From Byssovorax sp. (GTDB lineage Bacteria > Myxococcota_A > Polyangia > Polyangiales > Polyangiaceae), in assembly GCA_025362495.1 (NCBI GenBank), contig JANYGI010000151.1, positions 62,001-126,000 of the forward strand: DNA of 64,000 nt. Reading direction: 5' to 3'. The position numbers and the translations under genes were made by a program. Below are positions 16,480 through 24,540 of this stretch, one piece after another; the first letter of the stretch is position 1, and the number at the start of each line of letters is the position of its first letter. Below the pieces are notes generated by a model. That model did not search any database. It was given only the letters and a program-made list of their open reading frames with translations, and was not told the DNA's origin.

Positions 16480-17517
16480 TCACAAATCGACGCTGACGCC
16501 GAGCGCGAGCATCCCGAGCGGGCGACCCCACGCCGCCACCGGGCGCCCCGCGAACGAGATGTCGACGCGCGAGAGGGCGAAGCCGAGCCGCCCATCCAGG
16601 TAGAGGTTCGTGCGATCGGTGAGGCGCGGCGCGAAGCCGGCGCCGAAGATCGGGAGCGCCGAGACGACTTCGCTGGTGGTGCCCTGATACGGAGCGTCGG
16701 CGAATCCGCTGGTTCGCACCCACGCGAGCGCGAGTCCGGCGCTCGCCGTCAGCCGAACGCGCGGCGTCGGGCTGGCCACGACGGTGACGTCGAGGCCCAG
16801 GAGCGGCGCGGTCAGCGAGGCCGAGCCTTCGGTGGCCTTCACTGTCGAGCCGATCAACGGGACGCTGAGAAAGCCGCCCAGGCCGAGGTGCTCGAGCGCC
16901 ATCCACCGCGTCTTGAGGCCGAGATGAAGGGCCGGGCCGCCCGGCTGGAACGGGACGCCGAGGTCTGCCCCGACGAGGAAGCGCGGCCGCGGCGCGGGCG
17001 CGGGCGCGTTGACGACGGGAGCCACCGGGGCCGGGGCGTTGACGATGGGTACCGCGACGACAGGCGCGTTGACGAGCGGCGCCCGGGCCGCCAACAGCGG
17101 AGCGACCGCGGGCGCGCGCAGCGGCTGGAAGAACGCGCGGAGCTGCTCCGACGCGCGGACGGTCTGGCTGGCGTCGTCGTCGTCCGGCGACGGCATCACG
17201 ATGGCGCGCTCGGTGAGGCGACCCGTGGCGCCGTCGACGATCCAGAGCTCGATCCGGCGCGCGGGGCTCTCGATCACGCGCGCGGCGGCGATCGCGGTCG
17301 TGCCCGTCGCGGTGACGTCGGAGCCCGGCTCGATCTCGAAGCCCATCGCCTCGATCTCGGCGCGCACGCGGGCGCTGAACGGCGTCGGCTCGGCCACGAC
17401 GAAGAGGACGCGGGGGCCGTCGGCGCGCGCGCGGCGCGGGCTCAGCGCGGCGATCACGACGAAGGCAGCGGCGGCGATCACGCTCGGGATGCGACGGCGG
17501 CGGCGAGGGATTGTCAT
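16480..17517 (-). CDS. Exported envelope protein of the sigma/FecR operon
   Basis: 345 residues. A basic N-terminus and hydrophobic core ending at ARADG form a signal peptide. Residues about 35-125 form a periplasmic domain (VLFVVAEPTPFSARVRAEI). A repeated Ala/Pro/Val spacer with three VVNAPAP-like units follows. The last 170 residues alternate hydrophobic and polar residues with aromatic and Gly patterns (FLVGADLGVPFQPG, LGFALSRVDISFAG, LALGVSVDL) and end in Leu, suggesting an outer-membrane beta-barrel. Its ATG overlaps the FecR-like gene stop by 4 bases. It may be the target or sensor of the sigma/FecR-like pair; inferred from operon position. Confidence 0.7.
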   Translation of the reverse strand: MTIPRRRRRIPSVIAAAAFVVIAALSPRRARADGPRVLFVVAEPTPFSARVRAEIEAMGFEIEPGSDVTATGTTAIAAARVIESPARRIELWIVDGATGRLTERAIVMPSPDDDDASQTVRASEQLRAFFQPLRAPAVAPLLAARAPLVNAPVVAVPIVNAPAPVAPVVNAPAPAPRPRFLVGADLGVPFQPGGPALHLGLKTRWMALEHLGLGGFLSVPLIGSTVKATEGSASLTAPLLGLDVTVVASPTPRVRLTASAGLALAWVRTSGFADAPYQGTTSEVVSALPIFGAGFAPRLTDRTNLYLDGRLGFALSRVDISFAGRPVAAWGRPLGMLALGVSVDL

Positions 17518-18773
17518 GGCGCGAGGAGGCTGTTCGCGAGATCGGCGTGCGCGCCTGCGGGGTAGCGGGCGATGTAGCTGCGCGCCGTCTCGCGCGCGGC
17601 CCCGAGATCACCGAGGCGCTGCTCGGCTTCCATGGTGCGACCGAGCGCCTCGCCGGCGAGCGCGCCGCCGGGGCGCTCGGCGAGGTAGGCCTTGAACCAG
17701 CGGTGCGCGTCGGCGTAGGCGTGCGCGCCATCGAAGGCGAGCTGACCCAGATGAAACGCGGCCGTAGCCGCGGCGTCGCTGCCACCGAAGCGCTGCCGCA
17801 CGGCGGAATATGCCTCGATCGCGCGGGCGCTGCGGCCGGCGAGGCGCGCGATCGTCCCGAGCTCGAGCAGATCGGCGGCGGACACGCTGCCGCAAAGCGC
17901 GCCGAAGTCCTCGGCCTCGGCGGCGGCGAGCGCGCCCCTGTTGTCGCCGGCGCGAGCGCGCTCTCGCCACGAAGCGATCGGGGCATAGGCCGAAGGGGCG
18001 GCGTCGATCGGGGCGGCCTCCGCGGACCGCGCGACGGCGAGCGCGCGGGGCGCAGAGGTCGCGGTGACGCGCGCGCTCGCGACCGGCTCGCCGGTCGGCG
18101 ACGCGAGCGCGGAGGCCGCTCCCTTCGCGCCCGCGCACGAGAGCGTGACCGCGTCGCCGGCGGCGAGCGCGCGCTCGTGATCGAGGCACGCGGCGCGGAC
18201 GACGACGTGGCCTTCGCGCATCGTCACGCGGAGGACCTCGGCGTCGGGATCCCAGCCGGCGTCGAAGCTCGTCCCCGTGACGCGGATCTCGAACGGCCCG
18301 CCGACGACCGACCACGCGTTGCCCGCGCGCGGTACGACGTCGGCGCGCAGGCTGCCTCGCTCGATCCCCACGCGCGCGCCGTGCGCGGTCACGTCGAGGA
18401 TCCGCGCGCTGCCGCCGCCTTCGAGCTGCAGCGTCGAGCCGTCGGAGAAGCTTACCGGCACCGCCTGGGCCGCGGGCGCGACGAGCCAGGCGCCGCTCTG
18501 CCCCGGCGTCGTCGGCGCGCCCACGGCGAACGTGAGGGCAGCGTCACGCGTCGGCCAGAGGATCACCGCCGCGGCCACGGCGCCGAGCGCGAGCCCGATC
18601 GCCACGGGGCGCCGCAGCGAGTCGCCGCCGCCGGCCTTGCGGCGTCGGTCGAGCTCGGCCCGCATCGTCGCGAGCCGCTCGTCGATCGGCGGCCGCTGCC
18701 GCGCCTCGACGGCGACGTTGCCCGCCTCGGCGATCGCGCGACCCAGCGCCTGGAGCTTCGGTGTCAACCCCAT
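17514..18773 (-). CDS. FecR-domain anti-sigma-like membrane protein with TPR-like tail
   Basis: 419 residues from ATG 18773. One membrane span lies at about 52-70. After it comes a FecR-type periplasmic domain: FSDGSTLQLEGGGSARIL, then RGSLRADVVPRAGNAWSVV, TSFDAGWD and VLRVTMREGHVVV. The C-terminal 150 residues have helical, TPR-like pairs ending in an outer-membrane-lipoprotein-YbgF-like pattern (AYSAVRQRFGGSDAAATAAFHLGQLAF, YIARYPAGAHA). The start overlaps the sigma factor gene by 10 bases. FecR proteins classically pass a surface signal to an ECF sigma factor, but no TonB-dependent receptor is nearby, so the signal is unknown. Confidence 0.83.
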   Translation of the reverse strand: MGLTPKLQALGRAIAEAGNVAVEARQRPPIDERLATMRAELDRRRKAGGGDSLRRPVAIGLALGAVAAAVILWPTRDAALTFAVGAPTTPGQSGAWLVAPAAQAVPVSFSDGSTLQLEGGGSARILDVTAHGARVGIERGSLRADVVPRAGNAWSVVGGPFEIRVTGTSFDAGWDPDAEVLRVTMREGHVVVRAACLDHERALAAGDAVTLSCAGAKGAASALASPTGEPVASARVTATSAPRALAVARSAEAAPIDAAPSAYAPIASWRERARAGDNRGALAAAEAEDFGALCGSVSAADLLELGTIARLAGRSARAIEAYSAVRQRFGGSDAAATAAFHLGQLAFDGAHAYADAHRWFKAYLAERPGGALAGEALGRTMEAEQRLGDLGAARETARSYIARYPAGAHADLANSLLAP

Positions 18774-19408
18774 CGCGTCCCCTCCTCGAACCAGCTTGCG
18801 AGCGCCTCGTGCGCCCGCCCCCGCGCGCAGAACTCGGCCTCCGCAGCCTTGATCCGCCGCTTGATCGTCGCGAGCGAGACGCCGCACGCGCGCGCCACCT
18901 GCGTCAGCTCCATCGCTTCGACGTGGCGGAGGGTGAACGCGATGCGCGCGTCCGCGTCGAGCTCGTCGAGCACCTGGTAGAACGCGCGGAGCGCCGCCCG
19001 ATCCTCGGCCGACGACGACGGCGCCTCGATCTCGGGCGTCTCCTCCGGCGGTCGCAGGATCTGCCACCAGCGCCGGCGCTTCTTGCGAATGGCCTCGCGC
19101 GCCACGTTGGCCGCGAAGCCCGCGAGCCACTCGCGCAGCGCCCGCGCGTCGTGCAGATCGTCGACGCGCTGGAGCGCGCGGAGGAAGACCTCTTGCGCGA
19201 GATCGTCGAGATCGGTGTGCGCGCCGAGGATGTGCGTGAGCACGCGCTCGACGTGCCCGCTGTACCGGTCGAGCAGGGCGCGCTCGGCCCACCGCTTCCC
19301 GTCGCGGAGATCGCGGACGAGATCGTCGTCGTCCTCATGGCGCGCGGCGCGGGCGAGCCCCGCCCTGCGGACGTCGTCGAGGCGAATGACTGCGGGCGGG
19401 TTGGCCAT
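18764..19408 (-). CDS. ECF-type RNA polymerase sigma factor
   Basis: 214 residues. Region 2 spans about 35-105 with DRYSGHVERVLTHIL and the conserved LDDLAQEVFLRAL; region 4 spans about 140-200 with the helix-turn-helix ELTQVARACGVSLATIKRRI. No region 1 or 3, as in ECF factors. The gene leads an operon with a FecR-like protein and an envelope protein. ECF factors commonly drive their own operon; I did not find a distinct promoter in the 64 bases before it. ATG at 19408 gives a normal N-terminus. Confidence 0.88.
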   Translation of the reverse strand: MANPPAVIRLDDVRRAGLARAARHEDDDDLVRDLRDGKRWAERALLDRYSGHVERVLTHILGAHTDLDDLAQEVFLRALQRVDDLHDARALREWLAGFAANVAREAIRKKRRRWWQILRPPEETPEIEAPSSSAEDRAALRAFYQVLDELDADARIAFTLRHVEAMELTQVARACGVSLATIKRRIKAAEAEFCARGRAHEALASWFEEGTRWG

Positions 19409-19472
19409 GGGGAGAGGTCGCGCCTGAGTGGCCGGAGCCCGGCAGGACGGCTCACGCGCCGGAAAATCGTCG

Positions 19473-20771
19473 CTACATGGCTTCCGCGGCCCGGGCGCCC
19501 TTCCCGCGGAACGTCGGCGAGAGCCCCACCGCCGACAGCAGCGCCAGCCCGACGAACACGTAGAATAGAGCGTTCCAGCCGAAGCGATCGCTGACCTCGC
19601 GGGTGACGACCTCCTGGAGCACGCCGCCGATCGAGCCGAGTCCGTTGATGATCCCCGCGGCCTGCGCGGCGGCGAGCGGGCCGCCCGCGTCCTGCGCGGC
19701 CGCCGCAGAGATCAGCGCGTCGGGCCCGAAGAGCAGCGCGCCGACGAGGGCCATCGCGATGAAATTGACGAGGCGGCCCGAGTCGCCGATCTGCACGTAG
19801 AGAAAGAGCGCAGCGGCGAGGCCGACCAGCGACGCGGCGGCGACGACCGAGCGCGGTATCTTGCGCAGGCGATCCGAGAGCAGGCCAATCACGATGGTGC
19901 CGACGACGCCGCCGACCTCGAACGACGTCGAGAGATACCCCGCGTCCTCGCGCGAGTAATGAAGCACCTTCTCCATGTACGTCGGTAGCCAGAGCAGGAG
20001 CGAATAGCGGATGAGCTTGATGCAGAAGTAGCTCGCGCCATAGCACCACACGGTGAAGCTCTTGAGCACGCGGCGGCCGGCCTCGCGCTTCTGCTCGGCG
20101 AGCGCGTCCCCGGCGCCCCCGAGGTCGGACAGCGCCGACTCGGCCGGCGCGAGCGGCCCTTTGCGCAAGCCGAAGAGGACAATCACCGCGACCACGGCGA
20201 TCAGCAGCCCGGGGCCGATGAAGGCGCCGCGCCAGCCATAGGCCTTGAGGAGCCGGGTGGCGACGAAGCTCGCGACGATGCCGCCGACTTGATAGCAGGT
20301 GGACCAGAGCCCCATCGTGCGCCCGCGTTGCGCCGAGGGGACCCACTCGGCCATGGCCTTGACGTTTCCCGGCCAGCCGCTCGACTGGGCGAGCCCGTTG
20401 ATCATCATCGCCACCAGGAACAGGACAGCGATGCTGGAGAAGCCGAAGGCGATGCACGCCGCGGCCGAGGCGAGCATGCCATAGCCGATCAGGCGGCGCG
20501 CGCCGATGCGATCGCCGAGCCCGCCGCAGATGAACTGGCCGAGCGCGTACGTCGCCAGGTACGCCGTTTGGACCCCGAGGAACGCGCGCGGGCCAAAGGC
20601 CTCTTCAATCCCCGTCTTGGCGACGCTCATCCCCTTTCGACCGAGGTAATACGTGGCGTACGAGAGCCACGTGATCGAGAAAGCCTGCGCGAAGCCGAGG
20701 GGATCCGGCTCGCGCGCGGCGGCGTCGAGGGCGGCGGGGCGGGCCGGCGGGACGGGGGTGGAGTCGCTCAC
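19473..20771 (-). CDS. MFS transporter, organophosphate:phosphate antiporter-like
   Basis: 432 residues with about 12 membrane spans. The first span region SYATYYLGRKGMSVAK and GLAQSSGWPGNVKAMAEW resemble the OPA family (GlpT/UhpT), which exchange glycerol-3-phosphate or hexose phosphates for phosphate. MFS signature DRIGARRLIGYG lies in the loop between spans 2 and 3, and LSDRLRKIPR in the symmetric loop. Substrate cannot be assigned by eye. It stands alone between the sigma operon and a divergent oxidoreductase gene. The N-terminal 25 residues are Pro/Ala-rich and cytoplasmic. Confidence 0.8.
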   Translation of the reverse strand: MSDSTPVPPARPAALDAAAREPDPLGFAQAFSITWLSYATYYLGRKGMSVAKTGIEEAFGPRAFLGVQTAYLATYALGQFICGGLGDRIGARRLIGYGMLASAAACIAFGFSSIAVLFLVAMMINGLAQSSGWPGNVKAMAEWVPSAQRGRTMGLWSTCYQVGGIVASFVATRLLKAYGWRGAFIGPGLLIAVVAVIVLFGLRKGPLAPAESALSDLGGAGDALAEQKREAGRRVLKSFTVWCYGASYFCIKLIRYSLLLWLPTYMEKVLHYSREDAGYLSTSFEVGGVVGTIVIGLLSDRLRKIPRSVVAAASLVGLAAALFLYVQIGDSGRLVNFIAMALVGALLFGPDALISAAAAQDAGGPLAAAQAAGIINGLGSIGGVLQEVVTREVSDRFGWNALFYVFVGLALLSAVGLSPTFRGKGARAAEAM

Positions 20772-20915
20772 CGGGAGAGCCTACACCGAGTCCCCCGGCG
20801 ACCGGCGACCGGCCTGCGGCCCTGGCCGCCCGGCGCGCGATCGTGCTCCGTTCGACACCGGAAAGACCTGCGGGCCTGGCAGACGCGCCGATGCACGAGG
20901 CGTCCTCCGTGCTAG

Positions 20916-22427
20916 ATGCCGCGGGTGCACGACGCAATCGTGGTGGGTTCGGGGCCGAACGGGCTGGCTGCAGCGGCGTACCTGGCGAGGGCGGGGCTCT
21001 CCGTCCTGGTCCTCGAGGCGCAGGGCACGCCCGGCGGCGCGGTGCGCACGCGCGAGGTCACCCTCCCGGGCTTTCATCACGATCTCGGCGCGGCGTTCTT
21101 CCCCTTCGGCGAGATCAGCCCCGCGCTCGTGCCGCTGAACCTCGGCGGCGCGGGCCTCGCGTGGAAGCACCTGCCCATCGACAGCGCGCATCCGGCCGCC
21201 GACGGCACCTGCGCCTCGATCAGCCGCGATCTCGAGACCTCGATGGCGAGCTTCGGCGAGGACGGGCCGGCGTGGCGCAAGATCGCGCTCTGGCACCGCC
21301 GCACGCGGGATCGGATGCTCGACGCCCTGCTCTCCACGCTGCCCGCGCTGGGGCCGATGCTGCGCTTCGGTCCGATCAACCTGCTGCGGCTGGCCCGCGT
21401 GGCGATCTCCAGCGGTCGCGGCTACGCATCGAGCCAGTTCCGCACCGAGGCCGCGCGCCGGGTGATCCCGGGGCTCGCCCTCCACACCGACGTCGGGCCC
21501 GACGACGCGATGGGCGCCGTCGTCGGCTTCGTGCTCGCGGTGCTGGCCTCGAGCGGCGGCTTCGGCGTCCCCGTGGGCGGCGCCTCGGCGATCACGAAAG
21601 CCTTGATCCGTCGCGTGGAAGAGCGCGGCGGCACGCTCCGCTGCGGGGTGCGCGTGCGCAAGATCCTGGTGCGCGGCGGGCGCGCCGTCGCCGTGCTGAC
21701 GACGGCCGGCGAGGAGATCGAGGCCCGCCACGCCATCGTCGCCGACGTCGCGGCGCCGACGCTCTACCGCAGCTTGCTCGAAGAGTCGGTGGTCCCGCCC
21801 AGGGTCCTCGCGGCGATGAAGACGTTCCGCCAGGGATTCGGCACCTTCAAGATGGACTGGGCCCTCGACGGCCCCGTGCCCTGGACTCATGAAGACTGTA
21901 GCCGCGCCTCGGTCGTCCACGCCGGCGACAGCCTCGACGATCTGGCGAAGTTCACCGCCGAGGTGCGCGACGGCAAGCTTCCTTCGCACCCGTACATGGT
22001 GATTGGCCAGCAGTCGCTCGCCGATCCCACCCGCGCTCCGGCCGGGCAACACACGCTCTGGGCCTATACCCGTGTCCCCGCCAAGGCCCCTGACGGCTGG
22101 AGTCACGACCGCGAGAGCTTCGCCGATCGGCTGGAGTCGAGGATTGAAGAGCTCGCCCCGGGCTTCAAGAAGCGGATCCTGGCGCGGGCCATCTTCTCGC
22201 CCGAAGATCTCGAGGCCATGAACGAGAACCTCATCGGCGGCGACCTCGGAGGCGGCTCGGCGGCGATACGGCACCAGCTCTTCTTCAGGCCCGTGTTCCC
22301 GTGGTTCCGTTACCGTACGCCGGTGAAGAGGCTCTATCTGGGATCGTCGTATACCCACCCTGGCGCGGGCGTCCACGGGGCCTGCGGGCGCAACGCCGCG
22401 CAGATGGTGCTGCGCGACGTGGGCTGA
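20916..22427 (+). CDS. FAD-dependent oxidoreductase, CrtI/phytoene-desaturase-like
   Basis: 503 residues. The N-terminal FAD-binding Rossmann motif is VVGSGPNGLAAAAYLARAG with the ribose-binding Glu in VLVLEAQ. GTPGGAVRTREVTLPGFHHDLGA matches the NAD(P)/FAD-dependent oxidoreductases close to CrtI and retinol saturases. The C-terminal part, LYLGSSYTHPGAGVHGACGRNAAQ, is the typical second FAD contact. These enzymes desaturate or saturate carotenoid-like substrates, but many homologues are uncharacterised. No other carotenoid gene is adjacent, so the substrate is open. It converges with the amidotransferase gene, 15 bases apart. Confidence 0.82.
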   Translation: MPRVHDAIVVGSGPNGLAAAAYLARAGLSVLVLEAQGTPGGAVRTREVTLPGFHHDLGAAFFPFGEISPALVPLNLGGAGLAWKHLPIDSAHPAADGTCASISRDLETSMASFGEDGPAWRKIALWHRRTRDRMLDALLSTLPALGPMLRFGPINLLRLARVAISSGRGYASSQFRTEAARRVIPGLALHTDVGPDDAMGAVVGFVLAVLASSGGFGVPVGGASAITKALIRRVEERGGTLRCGVRVRKILVRGGRAVAVLTTAGEEIEARHAIVADVAAPTLYRSLLEESVVPPRVLAAMKTFRQGFGTFKMDWALDGPVPWTHEDCSRASVVHAGDSLDDLAKFTAEVRDGKLPSHPYMVIGQQSLADPTRAPAGQHTLWAYTRVPAKAPDGWSHDRESFADRLESRIEELAPGFKKRILARAIFSPEDLEAMNENLIGGDLGGGSAAIRHQLFFRPVFPWFRYRTPVKRLYLGSSYTHPGAGVHGACGRNAAQMVLRDVG

Positions 22428-22442
22428 CGATGGCGCCAGGTG

Positions 22443-23498
22443 CTATGCGCTGGGCGACGACGTCGGGGCCGCGGGGCGCGTGCCGAGCGGGCCGTCGGTG
22501 GTGATCGGCACCGACGCGGCCTCGAAGGCGGCGGCCACGTTCTCGCTCGGCGGGGGGAGCTCGCAGTAGCCGCGGCGCTCGGCGAGGACGTTGAAGCGGC
22601 GGTTGAGCCACCCCGGGATCACCAGCGCGAACGTGCGCGCGAGACGCCGCGGATCATCGAGCGTCCGCAGCATGGCCTGGTAGGTGAGCTCGCCGTAGGT
22701 CGCCTTGAAGGCCTCGGCCTGCTCGGGGCGCGCGACCCAGTTCATCACGCCGGGGCGATCGGCCTCGGGGTGGAACTGCACCGTCTCGATCCCGGGCGCG
22801 ACCTCGAGCGCGAGGAGGGCGCGGCCCTTCGAGACGCCGTCGCGGCTCTCGCGCGCGAGCACCGAGCCACCGAGCCGCTTCAGCAGCGCCTCGTCGGGAT
22901 CGATCGCCTCCCAGTTGCGGTGCTCGAACGCGAACAGGCGATCGCCGAAGGCGGTGAGCAGCGGGTGACGCTGCCCCTCGGGCGTCGTGTAGATCGGCAT
23001 CACGCCGAACTTGCGATCGCCGCGCGGGCCAATGTGCGCGACCTTGAAGTGGCGCACGACGAGCTCGAACGAGTAGCAGATGGCGAAGAGCGACTGCTGA
23101 TCGACGCCGTCGCGGATCGTCGACTCGACGACGCCGTCGCTGAAGCGGCCGTAGTCGTCGACCCAGACCGTTCCGTCGCCGTCGAAGGGCGAGCCAGGGC
23201 CGCCCGACGAGAGGTACAGATCGCAGTCGCGCGGGACCGGGTTCTCGGTGTCGCGGGGCGAGACCTCGACCAGCTCGCACGGGAGCGTGGGGTTGAAGAG
23301 GCGCACGCGCTCGAAGAACGCCGCCGCGAGGCCGCGCAGGCAGCGCATCGCCTGGTTCACGTGCGCGTTGTTCATGTCCACGAGGCAGACACGGAGTGGA
23401 CGGAGGCGGTCGTTCGACATCGCGCTGAGGACCGAGGATCCCTGGCTCACGAGCTCATCCAGTCGAGCCGTGGCGAGAAGCCCGGAGGCGAATGCCAT
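22443..23498 (-). CDS. Class I glutamine amidotransferase-like protein
   Basis: 351 residues. A GATase1 fold is indicated by LYLSSGGPGSPFD (oxyanion-type loop), the nucleophile in FAICYSFELVV (Cys141) and the His-Glu pair in VQFHPEAD (His243, Glu245). The full triad predicts active glutamine hydrolysis. No synthetase domain is fused, so ammonia acceptor and pathway are unknown; GuaA-like and gamma-glutamyl-hydrolase-like roles are alternatives. The C-terminal 90 residues after the core are not family-typical. A G-rich run ahead of the ATG (GGGGGGTG) could serve as ribosome binding site. Confidence 0.75.
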   Translation of the reverse strand: MAFASGLLATARLDELVSQGSSVLSAMSNDRLRPLRVCLVDMNNAHVNQAMRCLRGLAAAFFERVRLFNPTLPCELVEVSPRDTENPVPRDCDLYLSSGGPGSPFDGDGTVWVDDYGRFSDGVVESTIRDGVDQQSLFAICYSFELVVRHFKVAHIGPRGDRKFGVMPIYTTPEGQRHPLLTAFGDRLFAFEHRNWEAIDPDEALLKRLGGSVLARESRDGVSKGRALLALEVAPGIETVQFHPEADRPGVMNWVARPEQAEAFKATYGELTYQAMLRTLDDPRRLARTFALVIPGWLNRRFNVLAERRGYCELPPPSENVAAAFEAASVPITTDGPLGTRPAAPTSSPSA

Positions 23499-23644
23499 AG
23501 CACCCCCCGTGCTGCGCGAAAAGAAAGGAGGCGCCGGGTTTCAGGAGTGAAAGGCCGCGCGGACGTGGACCTACATGCGCGGGCACGTGTCGGCGACGGC
23601 GTCGCGATCGCGCCTTCGCGTGCTTCACGCGTCGCCCTCGACGC

Positions 23645-24454
23645 CTACGGCGCGAGCTTGTTCGCGCCGCCCGGGGTTGGCGCGCAGACGAAGAAGTCCA
23701 CGCTGTTGTCGCCGGTGTCCTTGCCGTTCGGAACGCGACACAGCGAGGCCGAGGTGTTCATCGCGGGAAACTTCTCGCCCTTGAAGAACGTCCCCATCGC
23801 GAAGCTTCCGTAGCCGAGCGCGTCGACCACGCTGCCGCCGTGCTTGAGCTGCACGCTGTCGGGCCCGTTCTGCAGATCGGCCGTCGCCTTGATCATCTTG
23901 GCGGCGCCGGCGGGCACGACGACCGACGAGTCTTGCGCGACGACGAAGTAGCCCGCGGCGCCGATCGAGTGTCCCGACAGGGTGGCCACGGTGGTGGACG
24001 TCCCGTCGCTCCCGTTGATGGCGTCGAGCGTGTAGCCCGTCAAATCGAGGCCCGGCGGGCCGAGGATCTCGATGAAGCAGCCGACGTCGGGGCCCGCCGG
24101 ATCGTAGACGATCTCGTTGATCACCGGGGTCGTGACATCGACGAGCTTGCAGTCGATGCACGACTTGCCCGCGGGCGCCGCGCCGTCGCACTCTTCACCG
24201 GCGTCGACGACGCCGTCGCCGCAGACCGCGCCGCCGCTGCTCGTGCTCCCGCCTCCGCTGCCGCCCGCGCCGGTCGTCGTCGTGGCCGAGGTCGTGGTCG
24301 TGGTCGCCGCGCTCGAGGTCGTCGTCGCGTCGGAGGCGCTGCCGCCCGCGCCTCCGACGCCGGTCGAGTCCGTGGTCTGGTTACCGTGGGCGCAACCGAC
24401 GATCAGCGTGAAGGCCGCGGCGAGGACGACGAGGGACGAGGAGGATGAAGTCAT
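23645..24454 (-). CDS. Lamin-tail-domain lipoprotein
   Basis: 269 residues from ATG 24454; a GTG five codons upstream is possible. The lipobox FTLIVGC gives a lipidated Cys, followed by a long Thr/Ser/Gly spacer. A short Cys-bearing module (CGDGVVDAGEECDG, SCIDCKL) resembles the repeat common in myxobacterial surface proteins. The last 150 residues match a lamin-tail (LTD) immunoglobulin-like domain: PVINEIVYDPAGPD, FIEILGPPGLDLTGYTLDAING, DSVQLKHGGSVVDALGYG. Bacterial LTDs occur on secreted nucleases and surface proteins; here it is alone. Likely an outer-surface binding protein. Confidence 0.72.
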   Translation of the reverse strand: MTSSSSSLVVLAAAFTLIVGCAHGNQTTDSTGVGGAGGSASDATTTSSAATTTTTSATTTTGAGGSGGGSTSSGGAVCGDGVVDAGEECDGAAPAGKSCIDCKLVDVTTPVINEIVYDPAGPDVGCFIEILGPPGLDLTGYTLDAINGSDGTSTTVATLSGHSIGAAGYFVVAQDSSVVVPAGAAKMIKATADLQNGPDSVQLKHGGSVVDALGYGSFAMGTFFKGEKFPAMNTSASLCRVPNGKDTGDNSVDFFVCAPTPGGANKLAP

Positions 24455-24540
24455 GGAAAATCGCGCCACGATAATCCACGTAGCGCGATCGCGCCCGCGC
24501 CGCGACGACCTCGTCAGCGCCCTCGCCCTCGGCGCGGATA

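Noticed and set aside
17514-18773. Iron-siderophore FecR regulation
   Set aside because: No TonB-dependent receptor or siderophore gene is present, so only the domain type is stated.
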